64,000 nucleotides of DNA from Lepus europaeus (Eukaryota > Chordata > Mammalia > Lagomorpha > Leporidae): NCBI RefSeq assembly GCF_033115175.1, contig NC_084850.1:101433439-101497438 (forward strand), in the 5' to 3' direction. The notes beneath the pieces are model-generated. The model had not been told where the DNA came from, did no database searches, and saw only the letters and a list, made by a program, of their open reading frames with translations. This document shows positions 1 through 10,453 of the stretch, one piece after another. The position numbers were made by a program, and so were the translations under genes. The stretch's first letter is position 1. The number at the start of each line of letters is the position of its first letter.

Positions 1-394
1 TTGGCACCAGTTCAGTGTTTGAGCTAATGGGTCCCAGGCTGCAGCAGCAAAGAAATAATCTGTTGGCTAGTATGTAGAGGCCATCGTTGGCTTATTTGTA
101 CATCAACAAACAGTCCATCCCTGTCCCTGGGTGGTTTTATACTGTTAGTTGCATGTTATTTTAAAATGGAGTTTGGAATCCAGAATTCTGGAAGGGCACA
201 AACTAGGATTTCAAAGCCCATTTGCAGGCAGTCTGCCTGGTTAGTGGGGGAGGCCAGGAGAACAGATCAGAAAGAGAGAAAGCTTTGAGTTGTTTTATTT
301 GTTTAATCAGTAGAATGATAGTATGGTCCTTTTGGCGCATGTCATTGGGTATCTCTGTAAAACATGGAGAGTGTGCTATATCCTGACCATTATA
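1..394. other. No recognised feature
   Basis: Mixed-composition sequence. I see no gene, SINE or LINE signature. The right end runs into the solo LTR that follows and may contain its diverged upstream part. Confidence 0.4.
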
Positions 395-780
395 TACCCT
401 CTGCTTGGTCTTGACTGAACTTGAGTCAGACTTCTCTCTCCTGCAGGCCATTGAACTCTGCTTGCCCCAAGCCTGAGCAAACACACAAAAATGTGCGGGA
501 TGACCCTGTTCTCAGCCTCTCCTGGGAATCAACTGACCACAGTGAAACACTTTCCTATCAGAACTTACTAGTCATTTCCTCTCGCCTGTCCAGCTTCCTT
601 TCCAGAGTCTGTTTATCTCTGCTTGCCTCCTCCTCAGCCTATAAAAGAAAAGCCTTTTTTTTTCCTGTTTGGTTTTGAGACTCTTGCAAGGTGTGTGGTC
701 GCAGCAGTCCCAATAGCAATTGTCCCCCTGTTGTAATGGTCACTTTCCTTCCCTTGAAGTCATCCTTTTAAAAACAGGGA
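395..780 (+). mobile_element. Solo LTR, family A copy 1 (fossil)
   Basis: This stretch has a retroviral LTR layout: a TATA-like TATAAAAG at about 640, a CTGTTTGGTTTTGAGACT block after it, and closing CT-rich sequence. It closely resembles 13,085-13,470 over its whole length. No retroviral coding sequence adjoins it, so it is best read as a solo LTR of an endogenous retrovirus. The family name is not certain and the outer ends are approximate. Confidence 0.55.
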
Positions 781-781
781 A

Positions 782-1249
782 TCTTCAAAAACTTCATGAA
801 AAATACATATTATGAAAAACTATGGGGGCCGGCACTGTGGCGTAGTGAGTGGGTAAAGCCGCTGCCTGCAGTGCTGGCATCCCATATGGATGCCGGTTCG
901 AGTCCCAGCTGCTCCACTTCCCATCCAGCTCTCTGCTATGGCCTGGGAAAGCAGTAGAAGATATCCCCAGTTCTTGGGCCCCTGCACCTGCATGGGAGAC
1001 CCGGAAGAAGCTCCTGGCTCCTGGCTTTGGATTGGCACAGCTCCGGTCGTTGCGACCATCTGGGGAGTGGACAAGTGGATGGAAGACCTTTCTCTCTCTC
1101 TTTCTCTCTGTCTCTCTCTCTCTCTCTGTAGCTCTGACTTTCAAGTAAATAAATAAATCTTTTTAAAAAAGCTATGTATGGATTTCAGCTTTTTTGCACC
1201 AAAATAAACATATCTTTTAGTTCCATTTTCCCATAAACTTTTTGAAGTA
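782..1249. mobile_element. Mariner-like MITE, copy A, split by a CSINE
   Basis: The ends are inverted repeats: TCTTCAAAAACTTCATGAAA at 782 matches the reverse complement of CATAAACTTTTTGAAGTA at 1,232-1,249. Without the SINE at 825-1,170 the element is only about 120 bp and has no coding capacity, as expected of a miniature element mobilised by a mariner-type transposase. A diverged relative lies at 48,621-48,730. The family assignment is inferred from the terminal sequence. Confidence 0.5.
825..1170 (+). mobile_element. CSINE, full length
   Basis: The tRNA-like head begins GGGGCCGGCACTGTGG, with a B box GGTTCGAGTCC at 895-905. The body, a CT-rich tract and an AAATAAATAAATCTTT tail follow. 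It sits inside the mariner-like MITE, and AAAAACTATG / AAAAAGCTATG flank it as an imperfect target-site duplication. Confidence 0.93.
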
Positions 1250-1285
1250 CCCTCAGAGGAATCTCTCCTTTATAAGTTCTGATTT

Positions 1286-1535
1286 GGGGCAGCGCTGTGG
1301 CATAGCCAGTAAAGCCGCCATCTGTGGCACTGGCATCCCATGTGGGTGCTGGTTCCAGTCCCAGCTACTCCACTTCTGGAATAGCTCCTTGCTAATGCAT
1401 CAGGAAAAGCAGCAGAAGTTGGCCCAAGTGCTTGGGCCCCTGCACCCACGTGAGAGACCTGGAAGAAGCTCCTGGCTCTGACCTGGCCTAGCGCCAGCCA
1501 TTGGAGCCATCTGGGAAGTGAACCAGTAGATGGAA

Positions 1536-1572
<37 letters not shown>

Positions 1573-1609
1573 CGCTCTGCCTTTCAACTTAATAAAATAA
1601 ATCTTAAAA
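1286..1609 (+). mobile_element. CSINE, full length
   Basis: It runs from a GGGGCAGCGCTGTGG head to an AATAAAATAAATCTT tail with a (CT)n tract. Flanking AAGTTCTGATTT and AAGTCTGATTT form a near-exact target-site duplication. Confidence 0.92.
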
Positions 1610-1732
1610 AAATAAGTCTGATTTGTTTTTCTTTGAATGTTAATAGCATTATGACTCACATACAGTGCTGAGTGCCCTCGGACCTGGCTGTCTTCACTCA
1701 GGTATTCATGCTGGCTTGCTGGATCTTTTGAG

Positions 1733-2053
1733 TCTTTTTATTTTTTTGAGAGGTAGAGTTATAGACAGCGAGAGAGAGACAGACAGAAAAGTCTTCCTTC
1801 CGTTGGTTCACTCCCCAAATGGTTGCTATGGCTGGTGCGCTGCACCTATCTGAAGCCAGGAGCCAGGAGTTTCTTCTGGGTCTCTTACGTGGGTGCAGGG
1901 GTCCAAGCATCTGAGCTTTCCTCTGTTGCCTTCCCAGGCCATTATCAGGGAGCTGGATCAGAAGAGGAGCAGAAGGGAAATGAACTGGTGCCCACATGAG
2001 ATGCCAGCACCGCAGGCGGAGGCCCAACCTACTACTCCACAGCCTGGGCCCCA
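1733..2053 (-). mobile_element. CSINE
   Basis: Read in reverse it runs from a GGGGCCCAGGCTGTGG-like head at 2,053 to an A/T-rich tail at 1,733. Body blocks such as the 'gaagccaggagccaggag' segment are clear. Confidence 0.85.
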
Positions 2054-2064
2054 AATCATTTTCG

Positions 2065-2079
2065 TTGTATTTCAAAGTC

Positions 2080-2112
<33 letters not shown>

Positions 2113-2378
2113 TGGAGAGTGATCTTCCATCTGCTGGTTCACTCCCCACAACAGTCACAGCTGGGCCAGACAGAAGCCAGGATCCCCAAACTCAATGTGA
2201 ATCTTCCATGTGGATGACACTGATCCATGTAGTTCAGCCAACATCTGCTGCTTCCCAGGATGCCCGTTAACAGGAAGCTGGATCAGAAGTGGAATATCCG
2301 GGATTCAAACCTAGGCACTCCGGTACGGCGTGTGGACATCCCAAGCAGCAGCTCAGCTACAGCGCTGTATGCTTGCCC
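2065..2378 (-). mobile_element. CSINE, old diverged copy
   Basis: The GA-rich tract at 2,078-2,110 and the later 'gattcaaacc..gcactccggtac' block match an older CSINE type in reverse orientation. It directly abuts the preceding copy. Confidence 0.65.
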
Positions 2379-2502
2379 TAACTTCCCATTGCTTTTGATC
2401 CTCCTACCTTTGATCTTCCTTCAGCTCCCTTGAATCCTTGGCTGGGTCCCTCTTCAAAACCCTTAAATTCTCCATAATTCTTTTCTAATTTTTTCATTGA
2501 AG

Positions 2503-2826
2503 TTTTTTTTTTTAATTTATTTGAGAGGTAGAGTTGTAGACAGTGAGAGGGAAAGACAGAGAGAAAGGTCTTCCATCCGCTGGTTCACTCCCCAAATGGC
2601 GGCGACGGCCGGAGCTGGGCTGATCTGAAGCCAGGAGCCAGGAGCTTCCTCCAGGTCTCCTACGAGGGTGCAGGAGCCCAAGGACTTGGGCCATCTTCTA
2701 CTGCTTTCCCAGGCCACAGCAGAGAGCTGGACCGGAAGAGGAGCAGCCGGGACTTGAACCAGCGCCCATATAGGATGCCAGCGCTGCAGGCGGAGTATTA
2801 ACCTCCTGCACCACAGCGCCGGCCCC
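2503..2826 (-). mobile_element. CSINE, full length
   Basis: The tail (poly-T on the plus strand) begins at 2,503 and the head ends CACAGCGCCGGCCCC at 2,826. It is a well-preserved young-type copy next to the 3' end of an old LINE-1. Confidence 0.93.
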
Positions 2827-3850
2827 AAAATTTTTTTGTTTAGCATGTAACACTTGTACATTTTCATGTGGTAAAGTACACTATTTCAACAACTGTATAC
2901 AGCTAAACTGTTCACATCAGATCAGGAAGTTAGTTTCTCCATTTTCTTGTCCTTTATGTTTGGAGCCTATCAACTCCTCTCTTCCTATTCTTCATGCAAC
3001 ATATAATACATTATTGTGAACTGTAATTGTCCCGCTGTGCTGTCGAACATGTGCTCTTCCTACTTTTTTTTTTTGACAGACAGAGTGGACAGTGAGAGAG
3101 GGACAGAGAGAAAGGTCTTCCTTTTTCCGTTGGTTCACCCTCCAATGGCCGCTGCGCCGAAGCCAGGAGCCAGGTGCTTCTCCTGGTCTCCCATGCAGGT
3201 GCAGGGCCCAAGCACTTGGGCCATCCTCTACTGCACTCCCGGGCCACGGCAGAGAGCTGGACTGGAAGAGGAGCAACCGGGACAGAATCTGGTGCCCCCA
3301 CTGGGACTAGAACCCAGTGTGCTGGCGCCTCAGGTGGAGGATTAGCCTGTTGAGCCACAGCGCCAGCTTCTTCCTACTTTTTTTGACTGTGTTTTGGTAC
3401 CTGCTATCCAACCTTCCTCTGTCCCCTATCTCCCCTTTCCAGCCTCTAGTAATTACTATTCCAAGCTCAGATCAACTTCTTAAAACTTCTACATATAAGA
3501 GAGAAGAATGTGTATTAGTCTTTCTGTGTCTGAGTTATTTCATTTGACATAATGACCTTGGGTTCCATTCATTTTGCTGCAGATGTCAGGATTACATTCA
3601 TGTTTTTTTTTTTTAATGGCTGAATATATTACATTGTATGTATACACCATATTTTCTTCATTCATTGACGGACACCTAGGTTGATTCCGGATCTTGGCTG
3701 TTGTGAATAGTGCTGCAAAAAACAAAAACAAAACAAAACAAAACAAAACCAAATCACCATGGGAATGCAAGTGTCTCTTTCATATGCAGATTTCATTTCC
3801 TTTGGATATACTCCCAGAAGTGGGATTTCTGGGTCATATGGTAAGTCCCC
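2827..3850 (-). mobile_element. Old LINE-1, ORF2 C-terminus and 3' UTR
   Basis: Reverse-strand translation of 3,859-3,540 gives pieces typical of the LINE-1 ORF2 C-terminal end: PYDPEIPLLGVYPKEMKSAYERDT, then IKKKKHECNPDICSKMNGTQ across frame changes. ORF2 encodes the endonuclease/reverse transcriptase of LINE-1. The copy is 5'-truncated, broken by frameshifts and an (AAAAC)n expansion near 3,720-3,750, and contains a CSINE at 3,064-3,366. It is much more degraded than the LINE-1 at 51.9-54.6 kb. Confidence 0.8.
3064..3366 (-). mobile_element. CSINE, younger 'GACAGGCAGAGTGGACAG' type
   Basis: It has the hallmark TTTGACAGACAGAGTGGACA start (tail end) and a CACAGCGCCAGC head. CTTCCTACTTTTTTT on both sides is a clear target-site duplication. 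It is inserted in the old LINE-1. Confidence 0.93.
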
Positions 3851-4588
3851 CTTATCCACCCTCTATCCGCCCCTGCTAGTCCTTTTTCTTCTCACTGCAG
3901 TCCCTTGATTCCTCATGGTCATTGGAGCATTAGTCCACTTGCCACCATTCTTGAAGGACCCCAAAAGTAGCTACCAGAGACTGGAATTGCTAACTGGAAG
4001 CAGGCTGTATAGTTTATCCACTCAGGTAGTCTTTGAAGATACCTAGGTGGTTGCTTGGTGTCTCTTTGGTCGCGTATCAAAAATTTAGTGTACAGCCTCG
4101 ACAAGATTACACATCAAGACAAAAAAAAAATCTTGAAATTCTCCTTCACAAATGTTGGTGGGAAACTTTCGCCCTCATATTGAAGAGGTAACCTCAATTT
4201 CTCCCACCTACCGGAAGCACAATACTGAAACAAATACAAAGTTGGGCAAAGACAAGAGCTAATGCTGTTTTATATAAACTGGTGAGTTATGGATTTCTGT
4301 GTTGTGCCTGACTTGTAGCTAAGATTTTAGAGTCAGTGGTATAAGCTTTGTATCTGTATCTGTATGTTTATGTAGGTCTGTCACGTATATGTGATATTTT
4401 TCTACCTCTGGATGATATTACCAACTCAATTTATGAAATTCCTCAAAGGGACTCCATTTTAGTTGTCTTAGAGAGGAATAAGTAAGCATATAAATTAAAA
4501 ACTCCTAAAGCTCTCGGAAAAAAATCAACACCTGAACTTCTGAATTTCCCATGTGGAGGTTATAAAATAGTCTCTAAAACCTAACATA
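3851..4588. other. No recognised feature
   Basis: Ordinary AT-rich sequence between repeats. No open frame resembles a known protein and no repeat boundary is clear. Confidence 0.4.
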
Positions 4589-5560
4589 GGGGCCTATGCT
4601 GTAGCTCCGTGGGTTAAGCTGCCAATTTTTTAAAATTTTTTTTAATTTTTTATTTCATAAATGTGAATTTACAAAGTGCAACTTTTGTATTGTTGTGGCT
4701 TCCCCCCCAACCTCCCTCCCTCCCGTGGCCCTCCCCTCTCCCTCTCCCATCCCACCCTTTATCAAGTTTCATTTTCAATTACCTTCATATACTGAAGATC
4801 AACTTAGTATATACTAAGCAAGGATTTCAACAGGCTGCATTCACACAACCGCACAAGGTATAGGGTACTGTTCGACTAGTAGTGTTTTTAAGTTTCATAG
4901 TAAAACACATTAAGGACAGAGATCCTACGTGGGGAGCATGTACCCAGTGACTCCCGTTGTTGATTTAACAATTGGCACTCTTATTTATGACGTCAGCAAT
5001 CACCTGAGACTCTTGCTATGAGCTGTCTAGGCTATGGAAGTCCCTTGAGTTCACCGACTCTGAACTTGTTTAGTCAAGGCCGTATCACAGTGGAGGTTTC
5101 TTCCTCCCTTCAGAGAAAGGCGCCTCTCTCCTTGATGGCCTGTTCCTTCTGCTGGGGTCTCGTTCACCAGGGTCTTTTATTTAGATTGTGTTTTGCCACC
5201 GTGTCGTGGCTTTCCATGCCTGTGAGACTCTCATGGACCTTTTAGCCAGATCCGAATGTCCCAAGGGTTGATTCTGAGGCCGGAGTGCTGTTTTGGGCGT
5301 TTGCCATTCTGAGTCTGCTGTGTGTCCTGCTTCCCCCGCAGGATCATTCTCTCCCTTTTAATTCTATCCTTCATTATTTGCTTACACTGGTCTTATTTGT
5401 GAAATCTCTTCAACACATACCCTATCTTTTTGATCGGTTGTGTATTTTTACTTATCACTTTACCAAGTGCACTGGCATTGGTACCTGCAAGCTGCCAATT
5501 TTAACACCAACAGCCCATATGAGTGCTGGTTTGACTCTTGGATGCTCCATTTCTTTCTTT
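4589..5560 (+). mobile_element. CSINE split by a LINE-1 insertion
   Basis: The head (GGGGCCTATGCTGTAGCTCCGTGGGTTAAGCTGCC) lies at 4,589-4,629 and the B-box part resumes at 5,503 ('aacaccaacagcccatatgagtgctggtt'). The sequence departs from the CSINE body after about 5,560, so the 3' half is missing or too decayed to recognise. Confidence 0.75.
4626..5488 (-). mobile_element. Rabbit LINE-1 3' end, 5'-truncated
   Basis: The poly-T and 'TTTATTTCATAAATGTGAATTTACAAAGTGCAA' start (split here into its parts), the 'cttcccccccaacctccctcc' C-rich block and the 'GAAGATCAACTTAGTATATAC' block are those of the rabbit LINE-1 3' UTR read in reverse. AAGCTGCCAATTTT at 4,616-4,629 and again at 5,489-5,502 is an exact target-site duplication, proving insertion into the CSINE. 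Confidence 0.9.
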
Positions 5561-5657
5561 TTTCTTTTTTTTTTTAAGTTCTGTCAACTCAAATGAGGTA
5601 CCTCAAACTTTACAATCAGATTTTTTTAAAAAAACCTTTTTTTAAAAAAAAGGTTTA

Positions 5658-6022
5658 GGGGCTGGCACTGTGGCACAGTGGGTTAAAGCCCTGGCCTGAA
5701 GTGCCGGCATCCCATATGGGCACTGGTTCAACTCCTGGCTGCTTCTCTTCCCATCCAGCTCTGATATGGCCTGGGAAAGCAGTAGAAGATGGCCCAGGCA
5801 CCTGCCCCTGCACCCATGTAAGAGACCTGCAAGAAGCTCCAGGCTCTTGACTTCGGATTGGCTCAGCTCTGGCCGTTGCATCCATTTGGCGAGTAAACCA
5901 GTGGATTGAAGACCCCTCTCCCTCTCCCTCTCCCTCTCCCTCTCTCTTTCTGTGTGTGTGTGTGTCTACCTCTCTGTGTAACTCTGCCTTTCAAATAAAT
6001 AAATAAATAATTTTAAAATACA
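5658..6022 (+). mobile_element. CSINE with expanded CT/GT tract
   Basis: It has a GGGGCTGGCACTGTGG head, the standard body, a long (CTCTCC)n then (TG)n tract at 5,913-5,966 and an AAATAAATAAATAA tail. Confidence 0.93.
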
Positions 6023-6229
6023 TCTGTTTTTTAAAGATTTAATTAGTAGTCATCAAACATTTAGGTAATTTCTAAGTTAAATAAAATATCAAAGCATTAA
6101 TTACTAAGCATAAGTTTCTTATTTTTATCTGTTCCAGACAGACTAAAAAGATTTGTGTCTGTTAATAAACATGTTTTTCTTAGCTTGTTTTGCCACACAG
6201 AGAAGTTGCACTGTATATAAGGAGGTGTA
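6023..6229. other. No recognised feature
   Basis: AT-rich spacer between a CSINE tail and a Tigger-type MITE; nothing recognised. Confidence 0.4.
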
Positions 6230-6231
6230 TA

Positions 6232-6906
6232 CAGTTGGCCCTCTGCATCTGTATTCTGCAGCGAATCTTGGACCAAAAATATTGGACAATAAAATTGCAT
6301 CTGTACATGTGCACATTTTTCTTGCTGTTATTCCCTAAAAGATATGGTATACCAACGAGTTACAATAGCACTTACATTGTATTAGGTATTATAAGTAATC
6401 TAGAGGTCATTTAAAGGATACTTGAGTATATTCTTAGATCCTGTGGAAAGACTATGCCATTTTATGTAAGGAACTTTTAAAGATTTATTATTTATTTGAA
6501 AGGCAGAATTACTGAGAGAGAGGAGTGAGACACACACACACAGAGATATTTTCTATTTGCTAGTTCATTCCCCAAATGGCTGCAATGACCAGGGCTGGCC
6601 AGGCTGAAGCCAGAAGCCAGGAGCTTCTTCCTGGTCTTCTTCATGTGGATGCAGGGGCCCAAGGACTTGGGCCATACTCTGCTGCTTTCCCAAGCACATT
6701 AGCAGGAAGGTGGAGTGGAAGTGGAGCAGCCAGGACTCGAGCCGGAACCCATATGGAATGCGGCACTGCAGGCCATGGCTTAACCCACTGTGCAACAGTG
6801 CCAGCCCGTATCTAAGGAACTTGAGCATCCATGGATTTTGGTATCTGCACTAGAGTGATTGGTAGTATCCTAGAACCAAGCTCCTGTGGATACTGAAGGA
6901 TAACTG
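6232..6906 (+). mobile_element. MER2-type Tigger MITE split by a CSINE
   Basis: The ends are CAGTTGGCCCTCTGCATC and (reversed) CAGTTATCCTTCAGTATCC, flanked by TA dinucleotides at 6,230-6,231 and 6,907-6,908, as for pogo/Tigger elements. Internal blocks 'ttccctaaaagatatggtat', 'attgtattaggtattataag' and 'gagcatccatggattttggta' match MER2 as I know it. It is non-autonomous, about 345 bp without the inserted SINE. Confidence 0.85.
6475..6807 (-). mobile_element. CSINE inserted in MER2
   Basis: A reverse-oriented full-length copy with a (CA)n patch at 6,531-6,541. TAAGGAACTT on both sides is the target-site duplication and belongs to MER2 sequence. Confidence 0.92.
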
Positions 6907-6908
6907 TA

Positions 6909-7414
6909 CCTATAAAAAATTGAGCTTTGCTATCCTGCTACAACATGTTAGTATATGACAGATAGTTCACAGTTATCTACTTCTTGTTGTCTCTGTAAAA
7001 GAAAAAATAGTGGTTAAAAACTATAATCATTATTTATAAATGAAACCTTTGGTAGCAATGATTGCAAAAGGAAAAGAACTTTGAATATTAAGGTATGCCA
7101 GATATGTTTTTCCCAAGATTTTATTAAATTCTCAAGCATAGAGAACAATGAAAAGAATTGTTTAGTGAGGACTCATGTATCACCTATCAAGACTCACATG
7201 ATGCTAACCTTGCTTTATCCCATGTCTGTTCATTTATCCATCTCTCTAGCTGTCCCTCAGTCTATCTTATTTTTGGATGTAATTTAAAGTAAGTTGCTAA
7301 CTTCAGTGAAATTCACTTCTAATTCAGCATATGTATCATTAGCTAGCATTCAATGTTTATTTAGTTTAAATAAAATTGATAGATGTACAAATCTCAAGCA
7401 TATCATGAAATACA
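6909..7414. other. AT-rich stretch, possibly an old LINE remnant
   Basis: No gene is seen. The part at about 7,110-7,330 ('actcatgtatcacctatcaagactcac') resembles very old LINE 3' sequence, but I cannot name a family. Confidence 0.3.
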
Positions 7415-7685
7415 ACTTTCAAAAAGTTTACTTGGGAGAAAGAAGGACAGAGACTGCTGGTTCACTCCCCAGCTGTCCACAGTGGCTGGGGCTAGGTCGA
7501 AGCCAGGAGCCTGGAACTCAATCCAGGTCTCCCAAGTAGGTAGCAGGGATCCAACTAGTTGACCCATCACAGCCGCCTCCCAGCGTCTGCATGATCAGGA
7601 AGCTGGAATCAGGAGCCAGGATTAGAACCCAGCCACTCTGATATGGGAAGTGAACATCTTAACCACTAGGCTAAGTGCCTACCCC
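7415..7685 (-). mobile_element. CSINE, old diverged copy
   Basis: Reverse-oriented older CSINE type with 'gaagccaggagcctggaactcaatcc' and the 'gattagaacccagccactctgatatggga' head region. The tail is poorly preserved. Confidence 0.65.
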
Positions 7686-7974
7686 TCAAAGAGTTTTGAT
7701 CAATAGAGACCCATATCAAGGCACCAAGTATGGCCATCTCCACAGATGGTCCCCTCATGCCCCTTCCTTGTCAATTCCTGCTGCTACCCTTCAAGAGGCA
7801 AGCATCATCCTACATTTTCTTGCCATAGGTTAGTTTAGCTTGTTCTAGGATCTTCATACTGGCTTGTAAGAGTGTGCAAGGGCCAGCTGTTACATGTGTA
7901 CCAACACAACACTGATTGCAAATGAGGATTTTTGTCTCAAGACTGATACATTTCTGCTGACAGACAGGAAGCCA

Positions 7975-8510
7975 TTGTGCCAGAGGCTTCCAGCACTATC
8001 ACACATGATCCTCGGAGCAATCCCAGGAGGAGGAAGCACCAGCCCCATTAAAAAAGATTATTTATTTATTTGAAAGAGTCACACACAGAGAGAAGGAGAA
8101 GCAGAGAGAGAGAGAGAGAGACAGATAGAGAGAGGTCCTCCATCTGCTGGTTCACTCCCCAATTGGCTACAACACCCAGAGCTGCGCTGATCCATAGCCA
8201 GGAGCCAGGAGCCTCCTCAGGGTCTTCCCATGTGGGTGCAGGGGCCCAAGGACTTGGGCCATCCTCCACTGCTTTCCCAGGCCATAGCGGAGAGCTGGAT
8301 TGGCAGTGGAACAGCCGGGACTTGAACCGGCACCCACATGGGATGCCAGCACTGCAGGCGGCGTCTTTACTTGCTATGCCACAGTGCCAGCCCCTGCGCC
8401 AGCTCCATTTTAGACAGGGAAGGAAAAGGCTGGAGAGGTCAGGTCACTTGCTAATGAATAACCATCCAAATCAGGATCTGAGCCCTATATGCAGCTTCCG
8501 TGCTAGTCTA
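7975..8510 (-). mobile_element. MIR split by a CSINE
   Basis: 'tcacacatgatcctcggagcaatcccaggaggaggaagca' before the CSINE, and 'ttttagacagggaaggaaaaggctggagaggtcaggtcacttgct' after it, are the reverse complement of the MIR core and 3' half. The sequence 7,686-7,974 to its left shows nothing recognisable. Confidence 0.7.
8049..8393 (-). mobile_element. CSINE inserted in MIR
   Basis: Full-length reverse copy with a (GA)n tract. CCAGCCCCATT and CCAGCTCCATT flank it as a near-perfect target-site duplication. Confidence 0.93.
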
Positions 8511-8867
8511 TGGCCACTGTATTAAGCCTCCCACTGGCACATCAAACTCTTCTTTGCAGGTATAGAGCCTTGGGAAACGTGAGCGGAGTTGACTGTTGAC
8601 CTTCATGGCTGCCTGCAGTCCCACCTCCCTCCTCAGGACCTGTCTGCCCTGACTTCTGCCTCACTGTCTCATGTAATCCTTCAAGTCCTTGGCTGCCAGG
8701 GCCCTTCTTGCCCTCCACTGCTATTTGCCTGAGCCTTGCCGCCTCTGCAGGCTGCCTTTCCTATGAGAACACAACCTGAAGCCTACCCTGGCAGTGGTGG
8801 ATACCTCCTCTTGCTACAGCCAAGTGTGTTTTTGTTAAGGAAAAAGGTAGCTTTTTAAATTTTTTTT
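8511..8867. other. No recognised feature
   Basis: GC-moderate sequence with no recognisable repeat, gene or splice-bounded open frame. Confidence 0.4.
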
Positions 8868-8970
8868 TTAAAAAACATTTATTTATTTGTTTGAAAGTCA
8901 AGTTACACAGAGGGACACACACACACGCACACACACACAGAGGGAGAGGGGAGAGAACTCTTTCTCTCTA

Positions 8971-9288
8971 GTCTCTGTGGCATAGCAGGCAAAGCCTCTG
9001 CTTGCAGTGCTGGCTTCCCATATGGGCACTGATTCTAGTCCTGGCTGCTTCACTTCCGATCCAGCTCTCTGCTATGGCCTGGGAAAGCAGTGGAGGATGG
9101 CGCAAGTCCTTGGGCCCCTGCACCCACGTGGGATACCTGGAAGAAGTTCCTGGCTCCTGGCTTCAGATCAGCCCAGCTTCGTCTGTTGGGGCCATTTGGG
9201 GAGTGAACCAGCAGATGAAGGATCTCTCTCCCTGCTTTCTCTCTCTGCCTCTAGCTCTATAATTCTGCCTTTCAAATAAATAAATGTT
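8971..9288 (+). mobile_element. CSINE, 5'-shortened
   Basis: The plus-strand body from 'ctgtggcatagcaggcaaagcc' to the AAATAAATAAATG tail. The first few bases of the head are missing. It abuts the reverse CSINE fragment head to head. Confidence 0.88.
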
Positions 9289-9329
9289 AAGACACAACCT
9301 TCTTAGGAAAGCTACCTTCTAAGGGCATA

Positions 9330-9452
9330 CCTCCAGTATGCATACCTAAGGACCTCCCACTAGGCCCACTTCCTAAAGGTTCTACTGCCTTCCTGAGAAC
9401 CAAGCATTTTAGGGCCTTTGGGGGCACACTGGAACCAACCTCCAAACCACAG
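9330..9452 (-). mobile_element. MaLR-like LTR fragment (fossil)
   Basis: 'ggacctcccactaggcccacttcctaa' followed by 'gcctttgggggcacactgg' resembles the reverse complement of a MaLR (MLT1/THE1-type) LTR. The match is partial and from memory. Confidence 0.35.
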
Positions 9453-9776
9453 CACCTAGTAATGAAGCTTCCACTAAGCCCCAAAGGACAGAGCTGAACA
9501 CGTGTCAGTTCCTGAAAGGTGCCGTGCTCCAAGAGGTCATGGCAACACTGTGCCCTTCCCGCACCCATATGGGATGCCGGCGCCGCAAGCAGGCCAGAGC
9601 TTTAACCTACTGCACCACAGCGCCGACCCTGCCAAGTATTATTTTCCGATAACCTATGCACAATCCTGTTAAGCAAGTTTTCAAATATCTTGACAGCTTT
9701 TGACATTTTGTCTTCCTCAGATCTAATCCTATATTTTACCTTTTATATCTAAAACTGACTTTCAGATTTCTCTGTG

Positions 9777-10008
9777 GGGCTGGCATTGTGGTGCATAGGT
9801 TAAGCTGTTGCTTGCAATACCAGCATCCAATATCAGAGTGCTGGTTCAAATCCTGTCTCCTCCACTTCTGATCCAGCTCTCTAGATCAGTAGCAGGCAGC
9901 CCTTGGCACCCATGTGGAAGATGGGGATGGAGTTCTGGGCACCTGACTTTGGCCTGGCCTAGCCCCAGCTATTGAAACCATTTTGGGAGTGAACCCACAG
10001 GATGGAAG

Positions 10009-10058
<50 letters not shown>

Positions 10059-10107
10059 CATCCCACCACTACTCTGCCTTTCAAATAAATTAATAAATCT
10101 TTAAAAA
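9777..10107 (+). mobile_element. CSINE, old type, long (CT)n
   Basis: A GGGGCTGGCATTGTGG head, an older-type body, an uninterrupted (CT)n of about 47 bp at 10,007-10,053 and an AAATAAATTAATAAATC tail. Confidence 0.9.
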
Positions 10108-10118
10108 GAGATTTCCCA

Positions 10119-10440
10119 GGGCCGGCACAGTGGCATAGTGGGTAAAGCCCCAACCTGCAGTGCCGGCATCCCATATGGGTACTGGTTCAAGTCCCAGCTG
10201 TTCCACTTCTGATCCAGCTCCCTGCTAATGTGCCTGGGAAAGCAGTAGAAGATGGTCCAAGTCTTATACCCATGTTGGGGACCCAGAAGAAGCTCCTGGC
10301 TCCTGGCTTCAGATTGGCCCAGCTCTGGCCGTTGCAGCCACTTGGAGAGTGAACGAGCAGATGGAAGATCCTTCTCTCTTTCCCTCTGCCTCTCTGTAAT
10401 TCTGCCTTTGAAATAAATAAATAAACCTTTTTTTAAGAAA
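10119..10440 (+). mobile_element. CSINE next to the tail of the previous copy
   Basis: A full-length copy. AGAGATTTCCCAG flanks it on both sides (about 10,106-10,118 and 10,441-10,453) as a 13-bp target-site duplication, so it inserted just after the A-rich tail of the preceding CSINE. Confidence 0.93.
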
Positions 10441-10453
10441 GAGAGATTTCCCA

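Larger units (their letters stand above)
8868..9628 (-). mobile_element. Reverse CSINE interrupted by other sequence
   Basis: A reverse CSINE tail and (CA)n-containing part lie at 8,868-8,960, and a reverse CSINE head ('gcacccatatgggatgccggcgccgcaagc') at 9,561-9,628. Between them lie a plus-strand CSINE and about 270 bp of other sequence. They may be two ends of one element split by later insertion, or two separate fragments. Confidence 0.55.

Noticed and set aside
880-910. tRNA gene signals (B box GGTTCGAGTCC) at many sites
   Set aside because: They lie in CSINE heads, which derive from a tRNA, and none is followed by a cloverleaf acceptor stem.
849-1156. Numerous 60-150 codon frames with residues such as SLGPCTHVGDLEEAPGSWL or RSQEPGASS repeated over the window
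   Set aside because: These are translations of CSINE bodies on either strand and recur at every copy.
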